The notes beneath the pieces were generated by a model. That model saw only the letters and a program-made list of their open reading frames with translations, made no database searches and was not told the origin of the DNA. A stretch of 64,000 nt of DNA from Lewinellaceae bacterium (GTDB taxonomy: Bacteria; Bacteroidota; Bacteroidia; Chitinophagales; Saprospiraceae): positions 878,709 through 942,708 of the forward strand of contig JACJYK010000002.1 of the NCBI GenBank assembly GCA_020636135.1, read 5' to 3'. The position numbers were made by a program, and so were the translations under genes. Below, piece by piece: positions 53,797 through 61,505 of the stretch; position 1 is the first letter of the stretch, and the number at the start of each line of letters is the position of its first letter.

Positions 53797-54249
53797 TCAG
53801 CACATCCAATATTTCTTTCCTTCGAGATCGATGATTGCGGGTCCACCTGTACACCCACCAATCTCGTCTAATTCAACATCACTTTCGGTGTGCGTGATGA
53901 TCCATGGCCCGGATTTGTGTTTCTTTAATATCCCTTCATCAAGCACTTCTCCTTTTTTGATGCCTGATAGTTGTCCATCTCCTTCGTAGATGACTTTAAC
54001 CGAATCTCCTTTGATATCAACGGCTACTTTCTCATTCATGGTCTTTCCATCCCATTCAGCAAATACAATGTCGTAACGATAGGTGCCATCTGGAGGTATG
54101 GTATCAGCTGCTCTATTTTTTTGATCAAATGTTTCTGTTCCGCTCTCTACGGGTCTAGTGATATCCATTGTAAGAATACGCTGCACATCAGCTGAATATG
54201 CCCAAGAAATGGTTAAAGAAAAGATCAATGTGAATTGAAGTAATTTCAT
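53797..54249 (-). CDS. Small secreted protein, cassette copy 4, diverged N-terminus (cassette 18)
   Basis: 150 residues. The last 75 residues equal copies 1-3; the first 50, including the signal peptide (MKLLQFTLIFSLTISWAYSA) and the region after it (RILTMDITRPVESGTETFDQ), carry about twelve changes. The changes are concentrated at the outer part, suggesting diversification or recombination. Confidence 0.75.
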   Translation of the reverse strand: MKLLQFTLIFSLTISWAYSADVQRILTMDITRPVESGTETFDQKNRAADTIPPDGTYRYDIVFAEWDGKTMNEKVAVDIKGDSVKVIYEGDGQLSGIKKGEVLDEGILKKHKSGPWIITHTESDVELDEIGGCTGGPAIIDLEGKKYWMC

Positions 54250-54275
54250 CGTTTGAACGCTGAGTTTAGAATCCG

Positions 54276-54409
54276 AGATAACGGACCGGACTAGGCGGCC
54301 GCCCCGGTTATCTTTTGATATTGGTAATGCGTTTTGATCGAAGCAACGTCTTTCTTTATTGAATGCCTATTGGCGGAACGGAGGGATGGCGTCCTAGTCG
54401 TTGTTAGCA
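54276..54409 (-). other. attC19
   Basis: 134 bp. Cores AGATAAC (54276-54282) and GTTAGCA (54403-54409). Arms GGACTAGGCGGCCGCC and GGATGGCGTCCTAGTCG. Confidence 0.88.
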
Positions 54410-54844
54410 TGTCGTATCATGTTATAGTGTTTCTCAATGTACTGTATTTTTTTGATTGCATTGCCAATATGCCCAGGACCACCACCGGAATCTACCACAG
54501 CCAGGTTCATGGGGCTAGGTTGTATGTTTGTGTTTTGTTATACCCTTTGGACGTGATCGGAGCATCCTGTAATATCTTTTGATTTCAGTTAGAATGTTTG
54601 TCTCGTGGATGCTATGAACCACCCATACCACTGCAGCCTGAACAGCGCGTTCATAATACGCCCCACAATTCCAGTGTCATTTGGGAAAAGAGGATGACGG
54701 TTAACTGCAAGGAAATCATTTCAATTTCTGATTTTCAATTTGATAAAATAGATTCATGATGGGTTAATGACCTCTATTCTGCTACGTATTGATTTATTTG
54801 ATTTTAGTTCATTCAGTGTCCAGAGTTCAAGGTGCAAGTATGCA
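54410..54844 (-). other. Cassette 19: no convincing gene
   Basis: 435 bp between attC19 and attC20. The best minus-strand frame is 38 codons (54394-54510, MNLAVVDSGGGPGHIGNAIK...) and ends in attC19; another short stretch reads GRIMNALFRLQ. These may be remains of a decayed gene, or the cassette may carry a regulatory element or RNA. A cassette without a gene is not unusual in large integrons. Confidence 0.6.
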
Positions 54845-54975
54845 TGCTAACGGTCACCTGTATGTGGCGTAGCCGATTGCGGGCTACTTTCCTGTCAAAC
54901 CGAGATGAAGTGGATGCGGGTGAAGAACCTACATTTACCCACAAAACCGGCTATGACATATACAGATTGTTAGGC
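54845..54975 (-). other. attC20
   Basis: 131 bp. Cores TGCTAAC (54845-54851) and GTTAGGC (54969-54975, classical GTTRRRY). Arms CTGTATGTGGCGTAGCCG and CGGCTATGACATATACAG. Confidence 0.92.
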
Positions 54976-55037
54976 GTATGTGCTTTTTTTTAATCATCTA
55001 AGATAAATCAAATTATTCAAAAATAGTCGTGAGTGTT

Positions 55038-55062
55038 ACTTATAGTCTTTGGCTTATAGTCT
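55038..55062 (+). promoter_or_regulatory. Tandem C-boxes of a restriction-modification controller
   Basis: ACTTATAGT at 55038-55046 and CTTATAGTC at 55053-55061, about 14 bp centre to centre, match the GACTNNNAGTC operators of PvuII/AhdI-type C proteins. They sit 22-46 bp before the C gene. A promoter with TTG at 55049 and TAAATCTTTG at 55070-55079 would overlap them and give a nearly leaderless transcript; the promoter is inference. Confidence 0.75.
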
Positions 55063-55083
55063 ACATTTATAAATCTTTGCAAT

Positions 55084-55320
55084 ATGGATGTAAAATCTAA
55101 AATCGGTATAAGAATTAAAGAACTTAGAGAACAGAAAAATATGTCTCAAAAGGATTTAGCATATTCTGCTGATTTAGATAGAAGTTATATTGCAAGTGTT
55201 GAAAACGGTCAAAGAAATATTTCCATTGTAAATATTGAAAAAGTATCAACTGCACTTGGTGTTACCCTAAAGGAATTTTTTAATAATGGCAAATTTGATA
55301 ACAATTCAACGGGCAGTTGA
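55084..55320 (+). CDS. C protein: controller of restriction-modification genes (cassette 20)
   Basis: 78 residues, one HTH_3 domain: IKELREQKNMSQKDLAYSAD, LDRSYIASVENGQRNISIVN and the ending TALGVTLKEFF, closely following C.PvuII/C.BamHI-type controllers. It should bind the two upstream C-boxes, first activating then repressing its own operon, so that methylation precedes restriction after entry. The gene overlaps the next by 35 bp. On the plus strand, opposite to nearly all other cassette genes. Confidence 0.88.
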   Translation: MDVKSKIGIRIKELREQKNMSQKDLAYSADLDRSYIASVENGQRNISIVNIEKVSTALGVTLKEFFNNGKFDNNSTGS

Positions 55321-56095
55321 TAATTTTAAAGAATTAATTGAGACTTCAATTCTCGAAGGTGGAATAAAAGCCAAAGAGGCAATGATTAGGTCATCAAGAC
55401 CGATTAATAACATTCACGAAGCAGTAAAGGCAGATTTAATTCGAAAAGGAATTTCACCTGCAAGAATACACCCACCACTCGGCGAAACTACACCCGAATT
55501 AAAACTAGCAGGTTTTATTAAACAAAAGTATCAAGATGTATCTGTTTCCCCGGAAGGGCATGTGCCTGAAGAAGAAATAATGACAGAAGGTATCCTACGA
55601 GAGGCAACTGACTATTACGGTAAAGATTATACGGAAAGGACAATTTCTATCAATGTTAGAAGTCAAATGAGTTCCTTGGCAAAAAATTTCGATACTCTTT
55701 ATGAAAGGACTATTGCCGAAGCTCAGAACCTGCACGTAAGATGCCCAAAAATGGTTTTAGGTGAAGTCTATATGATTCCGGTAAAAGAGTATGATGCCTC
55801 GGTAATGGATAATAATGAAATTGACTTTATTGACCGAATTGGGGCTGTTGAAAAATACATTAAGTCATTCCAAGCAATAAATGGACGACCAGACTACAAA
55901 AGAGAAGATTACAAATATGAAAGAGTTTGTTTGCTCCTTGTAGATTTTCAACAATCACCTGCAAAAATTTATAGTACAAACCAAGAGCTGTATGATGATG
56001 GTTTGCTAGAAAGAAATTCCGATGCCAGTATAGAGGAATTATCGTGGGAAAGTTTTACCGATTCAATTCTTGAATCTTATAGTGATAGATTTTAA
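55286..56095 (+). CDS. Candidate type II restriction endonuclease subunit R1 (cassette 20)
   Basis: 269 residues, no known family recognised. It shares with the next protein the blocks ELKLAGFIKQKYQDVS (about 72-87), NVRSQMSSL, ERTIAEAQNLHVRCPKMVLG and YKYERVCLLLVDFQQSPAKI. The conserved E..K...K.QD block is a candidate catalytic site but the PD-(D/E)XK pattern is not clear. The position, directly behind and overlapping a C gene and opposite a methyltransferase gene, is where C-controlled systems keep the endonuclease. It ends in TAATG, sharing a base with the next start. Confidence 0.65.
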   Translation: MANLITIQRAVDNFKELIETSILEGGIKAKEAMIRSSRPINNIHEAVKADLIRKGISPARIHPPLGETTPELKLAGFIKQKYQDVSVSPEGHVPEEEIMTEGILREATDYYGKDYTERTISINVRSQMSSLAKNFDTLYERTIAEAQNLHVRCPKMVLGEVYMIPVKEYDASVMDNNEIDFIDRIGAVEKYIKSFQAINGRPDYKREDYKYERVCLLLVDFQQSPAKIYSTNQELYDDGLLERNSDASIEELSWESFTDSILESYSDRF

Positions 56096-57048
56096 TGACT
56101 AAAAGTAAAATACTTACAAACGCAGAAGAAGTTCAGCTTCAGCAAGTCAAAGATACGATTGACCAAAATATTAGAAATGCGACTCCATTAAACATACTTC
56201 AAGTTGCATGTGATAATTTTAGATTTGCTTTTAAAAGAGCTGTTGAAATTGCGGGCGATAAGGGTAAACAAAGTTTAACAACTTCAAGTAAACATATTTT
56301 GCTATTCCACGAAGTTGTAAAATCCGAACTTATTAGAAATGGTGTACGACCTGATTTAATTTTTCCACCACAATATAGTTCTGAGGGAGAATTGAAGTTT
56401 ACTGGATTTATAAAAGCTAAGAAGCAAGATATTTCGGCTGTGCCATCAGCTTATATTGGCAAAGAGACACCCGAAAATATTACAATTGGTATGATGACTG
56501 GAAATATTGATGTATTTGGTAAAAATTATACGGAAAATTCTCTGGTGGTTAATATTAGAAGCCAAATGAGTAGTATTGGAAATAATGTTGATACGATAGC
56601 AGAGAGGGCTTTTGCAGAAACACTTAATTTACATATGAGATGTCCGAATATGGTTTTAGGTGAACTATTTATTTTACCAATTACTGGCTTAAAAATGAAT
56701 GAAGTAAAAAAGAATAATCCAGTTTATGAGCCAATTATTAAAACCAAGAAGAAAAAAAATAGTAAAACAACAGCTGAATCTATTGAGACAGTAATTAATA
56801 CATATTCATCAATAAACAATAGAAATATTGCTTCTGATGAGGGCTATAAATATGAAAGGCTGTGTCTTATTTTAGCTGATTTCAGTCAAACACCTGTGAA
56901 GATATATAAAACTACGGCTGAATTAATTGCTGATAATTTGCTTCCAAATGGTTCTACTGCAACGCTTAATGGTTTAGAATTTGATACATTTATTTCAGAT
57001 TTACTAAATATTTATTCTACAAGATTTGGTACTGGCAAGTTTAATTGA
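56095..57048 (+). CDS. Candidate type II restriction endonuclease subunit R2, paralogue of R1 (cassette 20)
   Basis: 317 residues. Aligns with R1 over most of its length (ELKFTGFIKAKKQDIS, NIRSQMSSI, NLHMRCPNMVLGELFILPIT, YKYERLCLILADFSQTPVKI) but has an N-terminal extension of about 25 residues and a lysine-rich insertion (KTKKKKNSKTT, about 215-225). Start overlaps the R1 stop by one base. The last 37 bp overlap the end of the convergent methyltransferase gene. Two diverged halves suggest a heterodimer. Confidence 0.65.
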   Translation: MTKSKILTNAEEVQLQQVKDTIDQNIRNATPLNILQVACDNFRFAFKRAVEIAGDKGKQSLTTSSKHILLFHEVVKSELIRNGVRPDLIFPPQYSSEGELKFTGFIKAKKQDISAVPSAYIGKETPENITIGMMTGNIDVFGKNYTENSLVVNIRSQMSSIGNNVDTIAERAFAETLNLHMRCPNMVLGELFILPITGLKMNEVKKNNPVYEPIIKTKKKKNSKTTAESIETVINTYSSINNRNIASDEGYKYERLCLILADFSQTPVKIYKTTAELIADNLLPNGSTATLNGLEFDTFISDLLNIYSTRFGTGKFN

Positions 57049-58919
57049 TATTTCCGAATTAAAAGTTCATCTATTTCTTCTCTATTTTTTAAATTTCTTA
57101 GCAATTCAATTTCTTCTTTTGAAAAATCAGGGATTGTAAATTTTTCAATGAAGTTTTTTTGATAGCAAGGAAAACCACCCTGAATAGAAACACTGGTTTT
57201 ACTAATATAATAGTCCATTACTATTGAGTTGAGTATTTTTTGTGCAACCAAAATGTTTTCTTCTTTTGATATTTCGTGTGTATCATCATCAAATAAAGAC
57301 ATTGATTTTGAATTATCCTTGTCAAAATAAATTCCGTAACCATTGGTATAATAAGCATCTTCTTCCGGCACAAACAGAAATCGTGGATGTTTGCTAAAAG
57401 TTGGATTAAGTATTTTTTTACCGAATCTTGTAATTCCTTGTGTTCTGCCCCAAACATAAAATGGTGAATAATTACTTTTCCCTTTATCTCTTGTTTCCAA
57501 CGTTTCCTTTTCTGAAAGAAGATACTCATAACACTTGGGATATTTGATTTGAAATTCTTCTTCGGAAATTGGAGTTGCATTTTTTAAGTCAGTAAAATAA
57601 GGTGTAATTATTCTCAACGTATTTCGCTCAATATCATTTTGGTTTTTGAATTGAGAAATTTTATATACAGGTTTTGTAATTTCCCTCTCGATATAAAAAG
57701 TACCTTTTTCAGTATTTTTAATTAAATAACCATTTTCTTCATTTGAAGAATCAACAAAGAAAATTTCATCTTTCAGAGTAGCAATTCCAACAGCGATATT
57801 AAATAAATTCTTAATTGGAGTCCCAATATTCTCAATTATCCGAATATTGTCCTGTTCGGCAGTTTTAAGCAACCGCCACTTTTTTACATTTAGCTGTTTC
57901 AAATAGTTTGGAGAACCATTTGCCGTCTTTAAAAATTCTTGACAAGTTTGATTATCTCCAATTTTATCAAACAGAACTGACTCATTCTCCTTTTTACTAG
58001 CAAATGTGATTGCAGTGTATGTTTGGGCATCAAATACTTTTTTGTGCCTAAAATCAACAATTCTAGTTAAACACTTTGTCTTTAGGAAATATTGGCGAAG
58101 TGATAACCCAGCTAAAGAGGTGAAATAATTGTTAGGAGTTATATAACCAAGTTTCCCGTTAGATGCTAATAGTTTGTATCCTAACTCAAAAAAAGCAAAA
58201 TATAAATTGAATGTTCCATATTCAATCGTTTGCCATTTATTAGCCAAATATTGTCGGTTTTCATCGCTCAAATCTTGGTATTTTACATATGGCGGATTTC
58301 CAACAACAATTTCATATTTATTTGTCCAATTTGCTTTTAAACTATCTTGGTTAAATAAATTAAAATCAGATTCTTCAATTACTTCGTTATTTTGAAGTCC
58401 CAATAAACTTAAAATTGTTTTCGAGCGATTTATATTGTAGTCAAGTATGTCAGAGCCGAAAATATTTTCTTTGATTGTTTTTTTTATCGACTTTCTGTAA
58501 TTCTTTTGATAATATTCCGCAATTCCAATTAAAAATGCTCCGCAACCACAGCTTGGGTCTAGGCATTTATCTTCTTCTTTTGGGGCAACTTCACTAATTA
58601 TATAATCTACAATATATGTTGGTGTAAAAAATGCACCATTTACTTTTCTGTCGGTTTTTGGAATTAACAATTCTAAGTAATTCTCTAACTGTTTTAAATC
58701 ACTTATTTCCAATGCAGATAGTTTTAGATAAACATCTGCATGAGGTTCAAAATCATTAAGTAATTCTTTTATAATTGGACTTTTTTCAAAGTCAAGATTG
58801 TTGCTTTGAATGAATGAATAAACAAGGTGTTTCTCAATAATGTCAATGTCTTGAGTTTTTAAAATGTCGTTTATGATACCTTTGTTTATCACCTTTCTTG
58901 TGTTGATTATAAGCAACAA
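57012..58919 (-). CDS. N6-adenine DNA methyltransferase, Eco57I/TaqI (gamma) class (cassette 20)
   Basis: 635 residues. The S-adenosylmethionine motif is DPSCGCGAFLIGIAEYY (motif I, after FFTPTYIVDYI) and the catalytic motif IVVGNPPYVKYQD (NPPY, motif IV), typical of gamma-class N6-adenine enzymes. A long C-terminal target-recognition region follows (EREITKPVYKISQ, YSPFYVWGRTQG, SIQGGFPCYQKN). It protects host sites against the R1/R2 enzyme. Convergent with the C-R1-R2 operon, in the usual cassette direction. Confidence 0.88.
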   Translation of the reverse strand: MLLIINTRKVINKGIINDILKTQDIDIIEKHLVYSFIQSNNLDFEKSPIIKELLNDFEPHADVYLKLSALEISDLKQLENYLELLIPKTDRKVNGAFFTPTYIVDYIISEVAPKEEDKCLDPSCGCGAFLIGIAEYYQKNYRKSIKKTIKENIFGSDILDYNINRSKTILSLLGLQNNEVIEESDFNLFNQDSLKANWTNKYEIVVGNPPYVKYQDLSDENRQYLANKWQTIEYGTFNLYFAFFELGYKLLASNGKLGYITPNNYFTSLAGLSLRQYFLKTKCLTRIVDFRHKKVFDAQTYTAITFASKKENESVLFDKIGDNQTCQEFLKTANGSPNYLKQLNVKKWRLLKTAEQDNIRIIENIGTPIKNLFNIAVGIATLKDEIFFVDSSNEENGYLIKNTEKGTFYIEREITKPVYKISQFKNQNDIERNTLRIITPYFTDLKNATPISEEEFQIKYPKCYEYLLSEKETLETRDKGKSNYSPFYVWGRTQGITRFGKKILNPTFSKHPRFLFVPEEDAYYTNGYGIYFDKDNSKSMSLFDDDTHEISKEENILVAQKILNSIVMDYYISKTSVSIQGGFPCYQKNFIEKFTIPDFSKEEIELLRNLKNREEIDELLIRKYQLNLPVPNLVE

Positions 58920-59009
58920 AATTAATCTAAATTCTTGCGGTTTGCAAATAAACTTTTAAACAAATTTTTCTTAATAGGATGTACTTGGGAGCAAGGATTT
59001 TAGCATTAC

Positions 59010-59139
59010 GCCTAACGTTGAGTATAAGAGCAGTAGCGGATTTCAAGGCGATTCCCTGTCCGCTACCACAAAAGTTTATTAAATGCACTACTTTCAATTT
59101 CAGTACTTCACCCGCTATTGCTCTTATACAATGTTAGCG
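59010..59139 (-). other. attC21
   Basis: 130 bp. Cores GCCTAAC (59010-59016) and GTTAGCG (59133-59139). Arms GTATAAGAGCAGTAGCGG and CCGCTATTGCTCTTATAC pair almost perfectly apart from the extra base. Family of attC14. Confidence 0.93.
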
Positions 59140-59146
59140 GCTGCAC

Positions 59147-60682
59147 TTATTTTTCAATTATTAATTTACGTGTTAAATAGCCAGTCCCTGTTTCAATTTT
59201 TATTAAGTACAAACCATTTTGTAGGTCTGGCAGATGTACTTGATTGGAATTACTTTTTCGCAAAATTATTTTCCCTGTCATATCAATTATTGAAATCGCT
59301 TTTATGGATTCAGAAGTTTCAATGTTAATGGTATTTTGTGCAGGATTTGGGTATATAAAAATTTTCGGAGTAAATGTGTTCTCATCAATTCCTGTTGTTA
59401 AACAAATATTGTCAATTGCTTCACTTGTATAAATACCAATAGGCGAAAGATTAAATTGAAACATATTTTGGTAACCAGTCTGCGCTCCAAGATTTAGAAT
59501 TTGTCCAGACGGCATTGAAAAGTGAGTTAGAAAATCATATGTTAACTGTCCAAACATTACATTTGGCCAATGAAATTGTACTAACTCTATTTTGGATTGT
59601 TGTGATAAATTTACCATTGCCTTAACGAAAAGAGTATCAATTGAAACCCAATAATCGAATACGTCTCTCGAGTAAATCAGTTGACTGGTTGCCACAGGTT
59701 GATTGATGTTGGTCATCTCACTATTTGTTGCTTTATAACACCATGACTCCCCAATCACCAGTTTTTTATTGTTAGCATCTGCTACGGAATCTATTTTAAA
59801 AGCAATATCATTTATATAATTGAAGTGAGGCGGATATATGTGATAATCAATGTAGTCAACATTTGTTAGCGTAGCAATTTTTTCAAAAAAGTTATAATCG
59901 TCCCATGTTCCGGCACCGGCACCGAGCAATGTCGCACCGGTATTTAGATTTGTGATAAAATAATTGACAAGCGAAATGGTGCTGTCAACACTATAGTCAA
60001 TTAGATTATATAGATTGTATTCTTGTGTCTGTGGCTCCATTTCCAATGTCAGGTAGTCAGGTTGCAAGGAGTCTATAATGGTCTGCATCATTTGTAATTT
60101 TTCCAGTTTAAATCGGGCGATTTCGAGAGAATCATTCGTGAAAATATTATTGTCTGGATTGAAGTAGTGTTTTTCAATATCGCTGGTCAGTTTTGGTTCT
60201 CCAAAAACAGAATCAACGAAAGCTGCTTGACAACCTATAATTAATTTGAATCCTTTTTGTTTTATTTTTTGACAAACAGTCACATAAAAATCTAGGTAGT
60301 ATTGTGAGTTTGTAAAGGAGTCAACTAGCATTGGATATTGGAGTGTCACATCAACAGCTTTATATCCTAAAGTGTCAAATGCCATTAACATAGTGTCAAT
60401 TTTGGCATAAAGTGCATTTTGATAAACGGGTATAGGATAAGGGAAAGCAGTATCAGGTGTAAATAACGCGTAACCTCTATTGCTGTTTGCAAGCATTAAA
60501 TTTCCTGCAAAGTCTGTACAATAGAGGTGGTTGTCCCAACGGTTCAGAATTTCGTTGTTTATCTGATTGAGTTTAAATGTTAGTTCAACTTTTGCCGTGT
60601 CCCATTGTGGTGGCACTTGTGCTTTAACTTGCGAAGAACATAGTAGGAAAACAATTCCGAAGAAAGTAATAATCTGCTTCAT
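59147..60682 (-). CDS. T9SS-exported glycoside-hydrolase-like TIM-barrel protein (cassette 21)
   Basis: 511 residues: signal peptide (1-21, QVKAQ), a TIM-barrel-like domain (about 40-400) with LTLEMEPQTQEYN and LVIGESWCYK, the two acidic strands expected for acid/base and nucleophile of clan GH-A enzymes (GH53-like), and a T9SS C-terminal domain from about 440 (IFIYPNPAQNTINIETSES, DLQNGLYLIKIETG, RKLIIEK). Polysaccharide substrate unknown. A near-identical second copy begins the next array segment at 62855. Confidence 0.75.
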   Translation of the reverse strand: MKQIITFFGIVFLLCSSQVKAQVPPQWDTAKVELTFKLNQINNEILNRWDNHLYCTDFAGNLMLANSNRGYALFTPDTAFPYPIPVYQNALYAKIDTMLMAFDTLGYKAVDVTLQYPMLVDSFTNSQYYLDFYVTVCQKIKQKGFKLIIGCQAAFVDSVFGEPKLTSDIEKHYFNPDNNIFTNDSLEIARFKLEKLQMMQTIIDSLQPDYLTLEMEPQTQEYNLYNLIDYSVDSTISLVNYFITNLNTGATLLGAGAGTWDDYNFFEKIATLTNVDYIDYHIYPPHFNYINDIAFKIDSVADANNKKLVIGESWCYKATNSEMTNINQPVATSQLIYSRDVFDYWVSIDTLFVKAMVNLSQQSKIELVQFHWPNVMFGQLTYDFLTHFSMPSGQILNLGAQTGYQNMFQFNLSPIGIYTSEAIDNICLTTGIDENTFTPKIFIYPNPAQNTINIETSESIKAISIIDMTGKIILRKSNSNQVHLPDLQNGLYLIKIETGTGYLTRKLIIEK

Positions 60683-60745
60683 ATGTCTTGATTTAATGAT
60701 TTGTCATTTGACTACAAATAATGCTTAAGGTTTAATATGTGTTGC

Positions 60746-60986
60746 CGCTAACGCCACAATATGTTGCGTTTTTAGTTGTTTAAGACTACCAAAGTAATGA
60801 AATTTTGTAAAAACCCCATTTAGCAGAGAAGGAAATAAGTAAAAATAAAACTTAAAAATCCCTACAAGCAAAGTTGAAATTTGCCACCAACAAGTACGCA
60901 CCTACAAAATGAATGGAGCAAACCACCTAAGCCGCAAAAAGCAGAACAGTTAGCAACAAAAAAATGCAATATATTGAATGTTAGGT
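60746..60986 (-). other. attC22 (very long loop)
   Basis: 241 bp. Cores CGCTAAC (60746-60752) and GTTAGGT (60980-60986). Arms CAATATGTTGCGTTTTTAG and CAAAAAAATGCAATATATTG; the loop of about 190 bp is roughly 120 bp longer than in the other sites and contains no frame. Cores fit their neighbours exactly. Confidence 0.75.
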
Positions 60987-61377
60987 GCTTTTATTTTAAA
61001 GCCAACGCCTCAAAATCCGAAGGGGAAAAAGTAACTAAGTAACGCGTACGAGTGTAGCAGAAAAGCAGCTTAAAGGTCAGCCCGAAAGAGGGAAAAACTA
61101 CGAGCATAGCAGCAATACCACAGGAGCAACAGAGCGTAAAAAAAGTTGGTTAGCTTACCAATAGGAAAAATAGTGCAAACTGTTTGGTACAAACTTTTAG
61201 AAACCACCAAAAGCAAACGCTATCGAAAACTGTAAGCCATAAGTAACTAAACTATTTTTGCGTAAAGAAAGCAGAGAAGAATCATCATCTCTCGCTCCGA
61301 AAGTATCAGATAAAGGGCTTTTCTTTTTTTAAGGAAATGACAAAGTTAAAAAACTAAAGGAGAGAATAAGAAATTGC
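60987..61377 (-). other. Cassette 22: no convincing gene
   Basis: 391 bp between attC22 and attC23. The best minus-strand frame is 38 codons (60991-61107, hydrophobic, MLVVFPSFGLTFKLLF...) and ends 5 bp from the attC core, the position where real cassette genes end, but codon pattern and start are weak. Purine-rich on the plus strand. Small RNA or decayed gene are alternatives. Confidence 0.55.
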
Positions 61378-61505
61378 ACCTAACGTTGGCAATATGGCAT
61401 GAAGCGGATTACGAGCGATTCACTATTAAACCGTGACAAAATTGAAACGGGCTACCCCCCTCCAATTAAGCACTTTACCGCTTTTTGCTATATTGCGTGT
61501 TGTAA
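61378..61505 (-). other. attC23
   Basis: 128 bp. Cores ACCTAAC (61378-61384) and GTTGTAA (61499-61505). Arms GCAATATGGCATGAAGCGG and CCGCTTTTTGCTATATTGC. The next gene ends 31 bp inside it. Confidence 0.92.

Noticed and set aside
54334..54582. 82-codon plus-strand frame
   Set aside because: It begins inside attC19 and runs against the cassette direction; composition does not look coding.
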